DNA from: Cladorhizidae sp. MBARI D1340-BT2
Taxonomy: Eukaryota; Porifera; Demospongiae; Poecilosclerida; Cladorhizidae
Assembly (NCBI GenBank): GCA_028752905.1
Contig: JAQNBH010000014.1
Location: 31,334,276-31,398,275 of the forward strand
Direction: 5' to 3'
Length of the DNA stretch: 64,000 bases
Under the pieces are notes generated by a model. The model had not been told where the DNA came from. It did no database searches and worked only from the letters and a program-made list of their open reading frames with translations. Shown piece by piece: positions 1 to 12,118 of this stretch. Each line of letters opens with the position of its first letter. Position 1 is the stretch's first letter. Made by a program: the position numbers and the translations under genes.

Positions 1-87
1 CAACATTCACATCCTGTGTTTGCACTTCTCCACCTTGGATTTGGACTCCTTGGCCATTGTTGCCTCCTCCAACAGTGCAGGGTCAGG

Positions 88-1766
88 ATGGCACTGCCAA
101 AGAAGAGGAAGGTGGATGCAGAAAATCGAGCCTTCAATGAAGAATGGACCAAGAAATTCTTCTTCATCTCAGACAGGAGCAAGTGTCTCTGCCTCATCTG
201 TCAAGAAAGCCTCGCTGTTACAAAGCTATTTAACATCTGGTGACACTACCAGTCAAAGCATTCAGACAGGTAACTTTATCTTTCAGGGCAAAAACAATGA
301 GCTAGGCTGCCTGCTTACTGTATTACAGGTATGATGGACTGGTAGGAGAACAACGAGTTGCCAAGGCCGAAGAGCTCAAGTCCAAGCTGTCCAGACAGCA
401 GAACATCTTCACCAGACCAGTCAACGAAGGCAAGGCTGCCACGAAGGCCAGCTTCATGGTGTCACAGATCATTGCCAAGCGAATGAAGCCCTTCAGAGAT
501 GGCGAGAACATCAATGAATGCCTGCAGGCAGTCGTTGAAGTGATGTGCCCTGAGAAAGCCTCCTCCTTCACTGCTGTCAGCCTGAGCAACATGATGGTCA
601 ACATGTGGGTGGAAGATCTGTCAAAGAACCTGAAGGAGCAGCTGCACAGCCTGGCCTCAAAGTTCACAGCCTTCTCTCTTGCCCTTGATGAGAGCACAGA
701 CATCACCGACACTGCACAGGTGGCCATCTTCATTAGGGGAGTTGATGCAGAGTGTAACATCACAGAGGAGCTCCTCTCTCTCTGCCCCATGAAGAACCAA
801 TACACTGGAGAGAATGTCTTCCTTGAGCTCAACACGGCCATGTAGAAGCGAAAGCTAGACTTCAAGAGGCTGGTAAGCATTGCCACAGATGGCACACCTT
901 CCATGCTGGGGAACAGACGAGGACTACAAGGCCAAGTTATGGCTGAGCTGGACAGGAGGGGTCTGCCACGTGACCTGATCCAGTGCCATTGCATCATCCA
1001 CCAGGAAGCACTCTGTGCAAAGACTATTGGCTTCCAGGAAGTGATGAGCAAGGTCATCTCTCATGTCCACTTTATCAGAGCGCATGCCCTCAACCACAGA
1101 CAGTTGAAGGAACTGTTGGAAGAGCTTGAGGCCAGCTATGGAGATGTGCTCTACTTCGCTTCTGTCCATTGGCTCAGCAGGGGACGCACTCTGAAACATT
1201 TTTGGGAACTCAGAGAAGAGCTGGAGATGTTCCGGGCCAGCCAGTCCAAGAGCTCTCCGATACCCAGTGGCTGTGTGACTTGGCCTTTTTGGTGGACATT
1301 ACAGAGAAGCTGAACTTGTTCAATGTCTCCATGCAGGGCAAGGAGAAGCTCGTCCACAACCTGTTCGGGAGTGTGCAAGCATTTCAGGTGAAGCTGCAGC
1401 TCTGGCAGACTCAGTTGGAGGCTGGTGACCTCGACCACTTCCCTGCCATGAAGAGTCTGCACTGTGAGGACAGAGCTCATGATTTTTATGGGCAGAGATA
1501 TGCTGCAGAAGTTGGAAACCTGAAGAGAGAGTTTGAACACTGCTTTGAGGAGTTCAGGTTGAGAAGCCTGGACTTTGAAATCTTCTCTATGCCATTCACA
1601 ACTGACCTGTGAGCAGTTTTTCTCCAGGATCAAATACGCCAAGTCCAAGTACCGGAATTTGATCTCTAATGCGCACTTGGAAGACACTGTGAGAGTGGCT
1701 TCTTCCCATCTCAAGCCTGATATCGATGTCATCATGGAACAGCAAAAGCAATTCCTTGTTTCACAT
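88..1766 (+). pseudogene. hAT transposase pseudogene (GTF2IRD2/ZBED-like)
   Basis: Decayed transposase resembling the transposase-derived part of GTF2IRD2-like proteins. The ATG at 88 opens with a basic, nuclear-localisation-like PKKRKV, then a BED-type zinc finger (C35-x2-C38, H53-x4-H58). A 59-bp GT-AG intron at 270-328 restores the frame into the next exon. The RNase-H-like core follows, with LALDESTDITDTAQ near 690 and ATDGTPSML near 890. The tail CEQFFSRIKYAKSKYR (about 1612-1660) is the hAT C-terminal dimerisation region. Breaks: TGA at 241-243 inside the zinc finger, TAG at 843-845, a frameshift near 1240-1250, and a frame change near 1605-1612 where roughly 80 family residues seem to be missing between MPFTTDL and CEQ. 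It cannot encode a working transposase. The natural end is judged from the family, at FLVSH. Confidence 0.8.
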
Positions 1767-1910
1767 GATTGTGATTACTTTGTGCAACTGTCATGTGTTT
1801 TCTGCTTCACATGTACCAAAAATACAGAAGCAAAAAATTTCTTGTCCCCCCCCCAATGGCATCCGGCCCTCGACACACTCAAGGTAGTCTCCACCGGCCC
1901 CTGGGCTAAA

Positions 1911-1926
1911 AGTTTGGGAAACACTG
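1911..1926 (+). repeat. 3' terminal inverted repeat of the hAT element
   Basis: The 16 bases end in GGGAAACACTG, the complement of the CAGTGTTTCCC start typical of many hAT elements. The partner repeat would lie left of base 1. Confidence 0.65.
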
Positions 1927-1934
1927 ACCTAGAT
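1927..1934. repeat. Right copy of the 8-bp hAT target-site duplication
   Basis: The octamer acctagat directly follows the terminal repeat. The same octamer is present once at the matching place in uninterrupted modules (accacctagatgaatg near 9600 and 25440), as expected for an 8-bp hAT target duplication. The left copy is out of view. Confidence 0.55.
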
Positions 1935-2950
1935 GAATGTAAAGTTCACCATTTATATTATTAGTCCTGGGTTTTCTCTCTGCTGAGAAATAGACAGGTC
2001 AAATTCTGAATCAATTTTTTTTCTTGCATTGTCTGCCATCACGAGCATTGGGTGAGTACCAATATGGCAAAAATACAAATATTGTAAGAGTCAGATCAAA
2101 CTATGTAATTAAATTTACATGAATTTCATAATAATTAACCTGAATTTTTGCTCTCCCGATGTTTCGACTAGATGCCCTAGGCAATGAATTACCACTGGAC
2201 AGGGAGACACTGTTTCACCAGAAATTTTGCTACCATACCAATATGGTACTTATAGTAAATTAGGTTAAAAATAGACAGGCCTGTTTGGGTGATAACAAAT
2301 GGGCAAGGCAGCATTGAAGTCCAAACAAAGGCATCTAAAGTAGGACATTCTATAAGTTTCTTGGGAACAAGGTCAAACTTCTGCCTGGAAGTAGGAAGAT
2401 ACCGATTGCAATAGTCAATGCAACCCAGACAGAGACTTTTTCTTGGGTGATAGCTCTCCACCATCACAGAAGAGCTAGAGAACTTTGTTCAACACTAGGA
2501 GAAGCAAAAGTGAGTGTACACATTTCAACTTTAGATTGGAGTGCACCCAATGGTAACTTAGGTGGGTTGCACTATGAACCTGAATAACTGTTCATGATGA
2601 CCAAATTTTGTTAATAATCAATGCCTGAATGACATTAAACATGATGCAAGTATTTATTTTAGTTTTCAAGCATAGATACCAGAATAATATTCTGCAGTAG
2701 AAACTTCATTGCAGCTACTAGTGCCCCATGCAGTAATATCTCCTCAACTTCAAGACACCTTATGAAAGCATAAATTCTGAGAGATAACACGTTCCTGCTC
2801 AGTACCTCAATTAAAAACACAAATAATAATCTTCAAGAAATCATTTTAAAATTTATATATATTCATCACAATTATGGTCATCACTAAATTACATATCTAC
2901 TGCCAACATCTGTGCATAGAGTTTGATAATATGTATCATTTCTTTAAGGA

Positions 2951-2998
2951 ATCTCCACTCAGAGATCAAACTTACTACTGAAAAGAAACCTGCAAAGG
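2951..2998 (-). pseudogene. Terminal-exon relic, epsilon type
   Basis: Aligns with the end of alpha exon 3, but the stop and last codons are altered (read on the minus strand the segment contains an internal TGA). This is the most damaged copy of the set. Confidence 0.4.
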
Positions 2999-3920
2999 CA
3001 TATGATGTAGGTTTAAGAACTTCTTTCTATCACACAATTACACTTTAATGCAATACCTATATGATATGCATATGTTGAAAGGTTAAGAAAGTTGAAACAA
3101 TAGAAGTTACTGAGACAGCAGGAAAGATTGAGGAATAGTTTACTCAATCTCTTCTAGCAACATGCAGATTCTGTGAAGATTAAACTGAATCCACAAGAAT
3201 CCTGTATAGTTTAGCAGTGTTATTGTTGGTCCTGGCTGGACTCTTTTCGGGGAAATTATCTGGTCAAATTCTGTAATCAATTTAGTTCATTTTGTTTAAC
3301 TCTTTATAATGCAAACATGCATATTCTGTTTAGGGGAAGTTGATGCCACGGAGACACCAGGAAAACCTGAGGAATAGTCAATATAATATGACATGCAGAT
3401 TCTGACAGCATTAAACTGAAGTGTTGTAGAAGCCAGTTAAGAAGTCTCTTTGCTAGTCCCATCAAAACTATTTTGTTCGTGCTTTATCTGCAGTCATGAG
3501 GATTGGGTGTGCATGACTGTACTTCCACTTGATCATTCAAGATGAGGTTACATTTACAAACACTCTAAAGACGACTTTGTTGCATTGAATCTCTTTCTGT
3601 CAAATGACTTTAACCCAACCTACTCAAAATCAAATGTAAATAATCCCTAATCCATCTTGAAGAAAGCAATTGAACATACAAGTGAGCTCTCCATCCCTCT
3701 CATCAAGCTGCCTCGGCGGTATCATCACCATGGTGTTCCATGTGGACAGAGTATAGCTACTTATATGCTATAAACTAGCAACAAGTCAAAAATGAGTTTT
3801 TGTTCTTTTTTCTTGCTCACCGGAGCCTTTTATACTTGGGATGTCCCTGCATAGAAACGCAGAAAGGAAGCTAAGTATGCCGATACAAACAATTTGGGGG
3901 GTGAAACTTAGGATCCTATT

Positions 3921-4140
3921 AGGGATGAGAATCATCATTAGAATCGTTTTGAGATCCAGAAGAACTCTGAGTGTACAACTGACCAGAGTGAAGGATGAAT
4001 AATGTGCTCATGTATTGTGTGCAGAATACCAACAGAAGAGAATGAAAGAACAACAAGATTCCTTTAAGAGTGTGCTAATGGGAAATCTGCAATTACTGAA
4101 TATGCATGGGACAGTGGACATTTTATTGTATTGAAGAATG
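3921..4140 (+). mobile_element. GIY-YIG (Penelope-like) retroelement fragment, copy 1
   Basis: Degenerate copy of the fragment best seen at 21615 and 54816. RSRRTLSVQLTRVKDE precedes a stop, then NTNRR and MKEQQDSFKS follow with small deletions. Non-functional. Confidence 0.45.
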
Positions 4141-5158
4141 TTTTAGGTACATATATAAAGAATTTTACTTTTATTTTTATATTTTAGTTAATTCTTTATT
4201 ATTATTTAATATACAGTTATTTTAGTGATACTGTTATCTATTTTCTTGCTGTTACAAATGGTATGCGTGCTAGACGCGTGTGCCTGTCAAGCTCATGCGA
4301 GTCTTAACATCTTATTATTCCTGATGATGCTAGAGCAAAACCTCGACAGAGAAAATTTGATTATTCAGTTCATTGTAATTATGCTCCTCGTTGGGTTATC
4401 ACAAATGATGGAAATTACACTCAATGTAAAGTTTTTATGGCTCCACGGCAGATTTAGTTGTTTCAACTTCCCCAAACCTATCGGTCGATGCAGATATCCT
4501 CACTTCAGACAACTTTGATAAGTGGAACTTTACTTGCATCTAAGTGGATTCAGTTTAATCTGATCAAATTCTGCATGTCGTAATACTATAAAATAGATTA
4601 TTCCTCTGGGATTCCCCGAAAAGTTTTTCCTGGCCATGATTTTATGCTGGACTCAGAGATAGTGTTCACTCAAAAAATAAGTCACTCAGTATCGCACTTG
4701 CAGTAGATCACATTTAAAAATTATATGCAAAGAATTGTTTCTGTTTGTTTGTCAACAGTGGCAAAGAGACATGCAATTTACTAATGAAACACTTTTATAA
4801 GACCATGCTTCTTTGGAAGAAGGAATGGCTTGTGCTTAGTACCAGCAAAAGACACACTGCTATAGTTAATGCTACCCTGGCTCCTCCAAGGACAATTCTC
4901 AACCAACATAAGGAAAGATACAAAGCATTCTTTACCCCTGGATTAATATGCAAGCTCATTCTAGGACAAACTATGCTGTTAAGATTTCCATTTATGCCAC
5001 ACTGGCTAAAACTTAGAAATTATGTAAGATACACAGTATTTTATGCCAGATTCCTTTGAAAATGGCTATTGAGTGTTCTAATGCACCAGCCTGCCTACTA
5101 CATCAGCCTATATCCAGTTACAAATTTGAAGTAGAAGTGCATATAGTATATGCTTTAC

Positions 5159-5394
5159 CTCGATTGTATCGCTTGACTCCGGCTCAAGTTTTTTATCGTC
5201 TCCTATCCACTTGCCTTTTTCCAGGGGAAGGCATTGAACAAGGAAGGTGAGAACACTCTTGTTCTCCATTTTAATATGGACTTCTACAAAAAAAATTATA
5301 ATAAACCAACCAAAACATAACTCTAGAAAACTTTTTTTTTAATGTACAAAAACATGTTCAGTAACAATTTGTAGATCTTACCTGGAGCTGACAT
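5159..5394 (-). pseudogene. Alpha gene with exon 3 deleted
   Basis: Exon 1 (5382-5394) and exon 2 (5159-5283) are intact with the usual donor and acceptor sites, and the TATA box lies at 5501-5510. Beyond exon 2, intron 2 runs only to about 4942 and then fuses to spacer sequence, so the 237-nt terminal exon (over 60% of the protein) is absent. Relative to the copy at 23168, about 740 bp are missing, with a 3-bp TGG overlap at the joint. Residue 21 is Gln, as in the central copies. Transcription may still start here, but no full protein can be made. Confidence 0.7.
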
Positions 5395-5500
5395 ATTGAG
5401 GAAGAGTAATGTAGGTATTATCCGTCTACTATATATGAAGTTTGGAGTTCCACAGGTTTGTAGGGGGAAATGTGATGATAGATGAATAAAGAAAAGCTCT

Positions 5501-5510
5501 CTATTTATAG
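5501..5510 (-). promoter_or_regulatory. TATA box of the truncated alpha copy
   Basis: CTATAAATAG on the minus strand, 107 bp before the ATG, in the same context as the intact genes. Confidence 0.6.
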
Positions 5511-6654
5511 CGAGCTACCAAGGTGGTTTTAAAATTAGTTTCAAGGAGCTGATTGCTTCTGCACAGGTATATACACCATATGCAAATACCTACTATATGA
5601 CTGATAAATTAGGGGAATTTATAATAACTTGAACTGAAGCCACTGAGAAAGCAGGAAAAACATGATTGTAGTTCCTGAGGGATAACTTGTTGAAACACTC
5701 TACCAATGCAGTATGACATGCAGATTCTGCACCTATAGAGAAGGAAACATAGTTTACAGAGAGGAATTCTAACTAACTCCAACAAATGCAGAACAGCTGC
5801 GATGTCTGCAAATCCAAGGATACACCAACTGTAGTAATAATCAGACTCTACAGACTCAGGAATAGTGGCAGCATTGATAGATAATGGCTTGAATTTGACG
5901 GCAGAGAATTTCTGCTGGACTAAGAGATGTTCGCCCAGAAAATTAGAAGTTAAAGCAATCGTACCAAATGTGATACTTCCAGTAGCTTATGCTTCAAAAC
6001 TACAGGAACAATCTGATGGAGAAGGTGGCATGGAAGTCTCAATTAAGGCATTTAATGAAGGACATTATATAAGGGATAAAAGTTTCTTGGGAACAAGGTC
6101 AGAATTGGTGCCTGGTAGAAGCAAGAAATATACAGACTGCAATAGTCAATGGAAGCAAGCGCAGATTTGTCTTCACCGACAATTCTAGACATAAACAAGA
6201 AAAGCTAGCGAACTTTGTTCAACACTGGAAGAAGAAAAGGGAAGCATATCGCATAGTACACTTATATTGGAGTGAAGTCAATGGTTACTAAATGTGGACT
6301 GGTAGATTAAGTTATGGGGAGCATTGCACTGCTGATCAGGACTACTGTTAATCTTAGGTGTTTGGTGACCAAATTTTGTTCTCACTGTCTTGACCAATGT
6401 CTGAGTGACATTAAACATGATGTACACACTGGTCGGAGTTTTTAAGCATAGATCCCAGAGTAATATTCTTCAGTAGAAACTTCCGTGCAGCTACTAGTGC
6501 ATAATGCAGAAATATCTTCTCCTCCACTACAAGACAACCTATGAAGACATTAGACAACACATGCCTGCTCAGTCCCTCAACTAATGATCAAGAAATGTTA
6601 TTGTTACTTTGATGCAGTCAGAAGATTAGATATTTTGAGGATAATCTTAATCTG

Positions 6655-6708
6655 TTATTTGTCCATTTGGAAATCCAGCTCACAGAAAATACCACCTGCA
6701 AAGTCACA
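6655..6708 (-). pseudogene. Terminal-exon relic, beta type
   Basis: Minus-strand reading ends LDFQMDK then TAA (other beta copies use TGA). Preceded by CTTTGCAG at the relic's 5' edge. Confidence 0.5.
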
Positions 6709-7904
6709 TGTGGTTTTTAAGGGTCTGCTTGCGGACATACAAAATGTATATATTGTACATAGATGGCATACTCTGAAAGGTTGCAACAACAGAAGCCACA
6801 GAGACAATGAAAGATCGAGGAATAGTTTATTCAGACAGTTCTATCAAGACGTGCAGATTCTGTTTAAATTTAACCACCTAGACGAATGTAGTAAAGTTCA
6901 CCAGTTATATAATTGGCTTTTCTCTGTGCTGAGAAATAGACAGGTCAAATTCTTGTTCTTGCCATCACGAGCTTTGAGTGAATACTAATTTGGCTAAAAT
7001 AGAAATATCGTAACATTCAGAACAAACTATGTAATTAAATTTACATGAATTTCATAATTATTAACTTGAATTTTTGCCCTCTCTCACTGTTTTAGTCGCT
7101 CTAACCTTCATTGGCAATGAATTACCACTGGACTGGGAGACACTGTGTTCACCAGAAATTTTGCTGCCATACCAATATGGTACTTGCAGTAAATTAGGTG
7201 TTTAAAAATAGACAGGCATGTTCGGGTGATCACAAATGGGCAAGGCAGCATTGAAGTCCAAACAAAGGCATCTAAAGTAGGACATTCTATAAGTTTCTTG
7301 GGAACAAGGTCAGACTTCTGACTGGAACTAGCATATCCAGGAAGATACAGACTGATACAGTCAATGCAACCCAGACGGAGACTTTTTCTTGGATAATAGT
7401 TCTCCGTCATCACAAGAAGAACTAGAAAACTTTGTTCACTAGGAGAAGCAAAAGTGAGTGTGCACATCTAAAGTTTAAATTGGAGTGCACCCAATGGTGA
7501 CTTAGGTGGGTGAATTGCTTTGCACTATGAACCTGGATAACTCTTCATGATGACCAAATTTTGTTAACAATATCTTGACAATGCCTGAGTGACATTAAAG
7601 TATTTATTTTAGTTTTCAAACATAGATCCCAGAATAATATTCTGCAGTAGAAACTTCATTTCAGCTACTAGTGCCCCATGCAGTAATATCTACTCTACTT
7701 CAAGACACCCTACGATGGCATAACTTCTAATAGACAACACACTAGCTGCTCATCCTCAATTAAACACACAAATAATAATAATCAAGAAATCATTTTTTAT
7801 ATTCATCACAATTATGCTCATCACTAAATTACAAATCTACTTCCAACATTTCTGCATAGAGTTTGATTTGTGATATAATATGTATCATTTCTTTAAGGAA
7901 TCTT

Positions 7905-7948
7905 TCATGTGTCCACTTGGAGATCAAACTTACTACTGAAAGGACAAC
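7905..7948 (-). pseudogene. Terminal-exon relic, gamma type
   Basis: Minus-strand reading CPFSSKFDLQVDT then TGA, aligned with IFNCRLDLEVDD-TGA of alpha exon 3. CTTTGCAG precedes it. Confidence 0.55.
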
Positions 7949-9372
7949 CTGCAAAGCCATATGATGTAGTTCTAATTATTATAAGGGACTGTTTGCTATC
8001 ACACAAGTACACTTAATGCAATACCTATATATTATGAATATGCTGTAAGGTTGAAACAACAGAAGTCATTGAGAAGACCAGGAAAGATTGAGGAAAAGTT
8101 TATTCCATCTCTTCTATATAGCAATAAAATATGACATGCAGATTCTGAGAGGATTAAACTGGAGCCACCAGAATCCTGTATAGTTCAGCAGTGTTATTGT
8201 TGGTCCTGGCTGGACTCTTTTCTGGGAAATTGTCCAGTCAAATTCTGTAATCAATTTAGTTCATTTTGTTTACCTATATATTAATCATTCCTGCATATTG
8301 TGGTTAGGGGAAGTTGATACAATGGAAGCCACTGAGACACCAGGAAAACTGTGGAATAGTTTATTCTATCAACATGCAAATTCTGACAGCATTAAACTGA
8401 AGTGAGGTAGAAGCCAGTGTAGATGTCTCTTTGCTGAGAAATAGTCCCATCAAACTATTTTGTTCATGCTTTATCTGCAGTCATGAGGATTGGGTGTGCA
8501 TGACTGTTCTACTTCCACTTGATCATTCAAGATGAGGTTACATTTACAACCACTCCAAAGATGACTTTGTTAAATTGAATCTCTCTCTGTCAAATGACTT
8601 CACCTAACCAACTCAACATCAAACATAAATATCCATAGTCCCCATCCTGAAGAAAGCAATTGAACAAGCAAGTGAGCTCTTCATTCCTCTCATCAAGCTG
8701 CCTCGGAGGTAGCACCATCACATTCCATGTGCACATCAGACACACATCGAGTAAACTTTACACACTTAAGCAATGCAAAACCAAAGCAATAACTGGAGAG
8801 ATAAACTGTCACACTTAGAAATCTCTCTTCAGAAGTTAGCCTGCTCTTCTATAGAGACTTACCTCTCTGATTTTTATATCAGCTTTTTCTTTTCTAAACC
8901 TTCTTATGAGAAATGTTATGAATTATCCGGGCTTAGCTTTTTAATGTTCAACACTGGAAGAAGAAAATGTGAGCATAGCTAAATATGGTCAAGATATGGG
9001 GAACACTAATCATGTATATTTTGGGGGTTAGTGAACCTCGTTTGTTCTCGTTTGTTGACCAATCTCTGAGTGACATTGAACATGATGTACACACTGGTCT
9101 GATTTTTTAAGCATAGATCCCAGAGTAATATTCTGCAGTAGAAACTAAAGCACAGCTACTAGTGCCCCATGCAGTAATATCTTCTCCTCCACTTCGAGAT
9201 ATCCTATGTGGATATTATTCCTAAGGGACAGCACATGCCCGTGCTCAGTTCCTCAACTAATGATCAAGAAATGTTATATTAATTTTGATAGCACAATTAC
9301 TATTACAAATGTACTTACAACATCTATGCATAGTGTGTGATTTATTCAGAAGACGAAGATGATCTCAAATTG

Positions 9373-9413
9373 TCATCTGTCTACTTGGAAATCCAGCTCA
9401 CAGAAAAGACCAC
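9373..9413 (-). pseudogene. Terminal-exon relic, delta type
   Basis: Minus-strand GLFCELDFQVDR-like reading (here QVDR is changed to QVDR/QIDR by a C-to-T) ending TGA. It is three bases shorter than alpha at the NC position. CTTTGCAG lies at its edge. Confidence 0.5.
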
Positions 9414-10674
9414 CTGCAAAGTCACATGTGGTTTTAAAGTTATTCTAAGGGACTATTTGCGGACATACAAAATGCATATATTATGCATACATGGCATACT
9501 CTCAACAACAGAAGTCACAGAAACCATGAGATCGAGGAATAGTTTATTCAAACAGTTTTTATCATGACATGCAGATTCTGATTAGGATTAAATTTAACCA
9601 CCTAGATGAATGTAAAGTTCACCAGTTATATTATTAGTCCTGGCTTTTCTCTGTGCTGAGAAATAGTCAGGTCAAATTCTGACTCAATTTTTGTTCTTGC
9701 ATTCTCTGCCATCACGAGCATTGAGTGAAAACTAATTGGGCTAAAATAAAAATATCGTAACAGTCAGATCAAACTATGTAATTAAATTTACAATGACATT
9801 CACTATAATCAACTTTAATTTTTGCTCTTTCGATGTTTAGACTAGATGCCCAAGCCTTCAATGGCAATGAATTACCACTGGAGTGGGAGACACTGTGTTC
9901 ACCAGAAACTTTGCTACCATACCTATATGGTACTTGCAGTAAATTAGGTCTTTAAAAATAGACAGGCCTGTTTGGGTGATCACAAATGGGCAAGGCAGCA
10001 TTGAAGTCCAAACAAAGGCATCTTAAGTCAGATATTCTATACGTTTCTTGGGAACAAGGTCAAACTTCTGCCTGGAAGTTGCATATCCAGGAAGATACAG
10101 ACTCTAACAGCCAATGGAATCAAGACAGAGATTTTTTCTTGGGTGATAGTTGTCCACCATTACAAGAAGAACTAGAAAACTTTGTTTACTAGGAGAAGAA
10201 AAAGTGTGTACACATCTAAACTTTAAATTGGAGTGCACCCAATGGTAACTTAGGTGGGTGAATTGCATTGCACTATAAGCCTGGATAACTTTGCATGAGG
10301 ACCAAATTTTGTTAGCAATACCTTGACCAATGCCTGAGTGACATTAAACATGATGCAAGTATTTATTTTAGTTTTCAAGCATAGATACCAGAATAATGTT
10401 ATGCAGTAGAAACTTCATTGCAGCTACTAGTGCCCCATGAAGTAATATCTACTCCACTTCAAGACACCTTATGAGGGCATAAATTCTAAGAGATTACACG
10501 TTCCTGCTCAGTTCCTCAATTAAAAATACAAATAATAATCTTCAAGAAATCATTTTAATTTTTTTTTTACATTCATCACAATTATGGTCATCACTAAATT
10601 ACATATCTACTTCCAACATCTGTGCATAGAGTTTGATTTGTGATGTAATATGTATCATTTCTTTAAGGAATCTT

Positions 10675-10718
10675 TCATGTGTCTACTTGGAGATCAAACT
10701 TACAACTGAAAGGATAAC
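10675..10718 (-). pseudogene. Terminal-exon relic, epsilon type
   Basis: Minus-strand PFSCKFDLQVDT then TGA, keeping the cysteine of alpha (NC versus SC). CTTTACAG precedes it. Confidence 0.55.
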
Positions 10719-11863
10719 CTGTAAAGGCATATGATGTAGTCTTAATTATTATAAAGAACTTCTTTCTATCACACAATTAGACTTAATGCAATACCTATAT
10801 GTTATGCATACATGGCATATGCTGAAAGGTTAAGAAAGTCGACACAATAGAAGTTACTGAGACAGCAGGAAAGATTGGGAAAAAATTTCAATCTCTTCTA
10901 GCAACATACAGGTTCTAACTAAGTCCACCAAAATCCTGTATAGTTCAGCAGTGTTATTGTTGGTCCTGGCTGGACTCTTTTCGGGGAAATTATCTGGTCA
11001 AATTCTGTAATCAATTTAGTTCATTTTGTTTAACTCTTTAAAATGCAAACATGCATATTCAGTTTAGGGGAAGTTGATGCAATGGAAGCCACTGAGACAC
11101 CAGGAAAACCTGAGGAATAGTCAATATAATATTACATCCAGATTCTGACAGCATTAAACTGAAGTGAGGTAGAAGCCAGTAAATAAGTCTCTTTGCTGAG
11201 AAATAGTCCCATCAAACTATTTTGTTCATGCTTTATCTGCAGTCATGAGGATTGGGTGTGCATGACTGTTCTACTTCCACTTGATCATTCAAGATGAGAT
11301 CCATTTACAACCACTCTAAAGACGACTTTGTTGCATTGAATCTCTTTCTGTCAAATGACTTTAACCCTACCTACTCAACATCAAATGTAATTAATCCCTA
11401 GTCCATCTTGAAGAAAGCAGTTGAACATGCAAGTGAGCTCTTCATCCATCTCTCATCAAGCTGCCTCGGAGGTATCACAATGGCGTTCCATGTGGACAGA
11501 CTATAGCTACTTATATGGTATATACTTTCAACAAGTCAAAAATGTAGTTTTCCATTCTTCTTCTTTTTTATGTTGAGGGTGGAGGCATTTTTGGTAAAAT
11601 GTCCTTTACTTCAGACAACTGGTTGGCACTTCAAAGTTATTGGAACTAGAAACCATAAATGTAGCAACTTCTGACCATGCGCACTGGATTATTCCAGGCC
11701 CCTCCTCCTATTCCATTGCCAATCTTTGCCAAATCGAAGAATAAAGTGGGGAAGCGGTGCCTCCCTCACCAGAGTCCCTTATACTTGGTATGTTCTTGCA
11801 TAGAAATGCAGAAAGGAAGCTAACTATGCCAATTGGGGGCTGAAAATTAGGATCTAATTAGGA

Positions 11864-12118
11864 ATGAGTGGAGACAGCAGGAGTTTTGCAAGAATTTCAA
11901 CATCAGAGTCATTTTCAGATCAGCTGAGGACACAACTGACCAGAGTGATGGATGAATAATGCACTCATACATTGTGTATCACAACCGTCGCAGGATACCA
12001 ACAGAAGAATGGAGACCAGAATGAAAGAACAACAAGAAGCATGTAAAGAGTGTGCTAAAGAGAAATCTGCAATTCCTGAACGTGCATCCAGAGAGTGGAC
12101 ATCCTATTGTGTGGGAGA
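11864..12118 (+). mobile_element. GIY-YIG (Penelope-like) retroelement fragment, copy 2
   Basis: RRMETRMKEQQEACKECAKE and then KSAIPERAS are readable within 11952-12110, matching the end of the GIY-YIG nuclease region of Penelope-like elements. A 1-bp change breaks the last ten codons compared with the copy at 54816. Confidence 0.55.

Larger units (their letters stand above)
1..1926 (+). mobile_element. hAT DNA transposon, 3' part (left end outside window)
   Basis: Non-autonomous relic of a GTF2IRD2/ZBED-type hAT element. It carries a broken transposase frame on the plus strand and ends on the right at a terminal sequence of the hAT kind (1911-1926, ending GGGAAACACTG). Sequence resumes immediately as ordinary array DNA (acctagatgaatg), which occurs uninterrupted in other array modules, for example near 25440. 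That fixes the right boundary. The left terminal repeat and left target-site copy lie outside the window. Its higher GC content stands out from the array. Confidence 0.8.
1935..5158. repeat. Array head: delta/epsilon-type module then alpha spacer
   Basis: About 1935-2500 is delta-type module sequence, 2500-3720 epsilon-type with a damaged terminal-exon relic at 2951-2998, and 3720-4930 is alpha spacer with a GIY-YIG retroelement fragment. At 4939-4942 the sequence jumps from alpha spacer directly into intron 2 of the alpha gene, losing exon 3. No intact gene is seen. Plus-strand open frames here (for example 4225-4518) are not preserved as coding sequence in the homologous modules. Confidence 0.65.
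5511..11863. repeat. Array modules beta, gamma, delta, epsilon (older, diverged set)
   Basis: Four relic modules with terminal-exon remnants at 6655, 7905, 9373 and 10675. Beta-to-gamma spacing is about 1.25 kb instead of the usual 2.1 kb. The sequence at 6955-7500 is delta-like rather than beta-like, so this stretch is a recombinant. The rest is diverged intron- and spacer-like DNA with no supportable gene. Confidence 0.6.

Noticed and set aside
88..105. PKKRKV as a sign of an engineered nuclear-localisation tag
   Set aside because: It sits at the natural start of a hAT transposase, where basic clusters of this kind are usual, and the neighbourhood is ordinary genomic repeat.
323..1057. 244-codon minus-strand open frame
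   Set aside because: Shadow of the hAT transposase core on the opposite strand.
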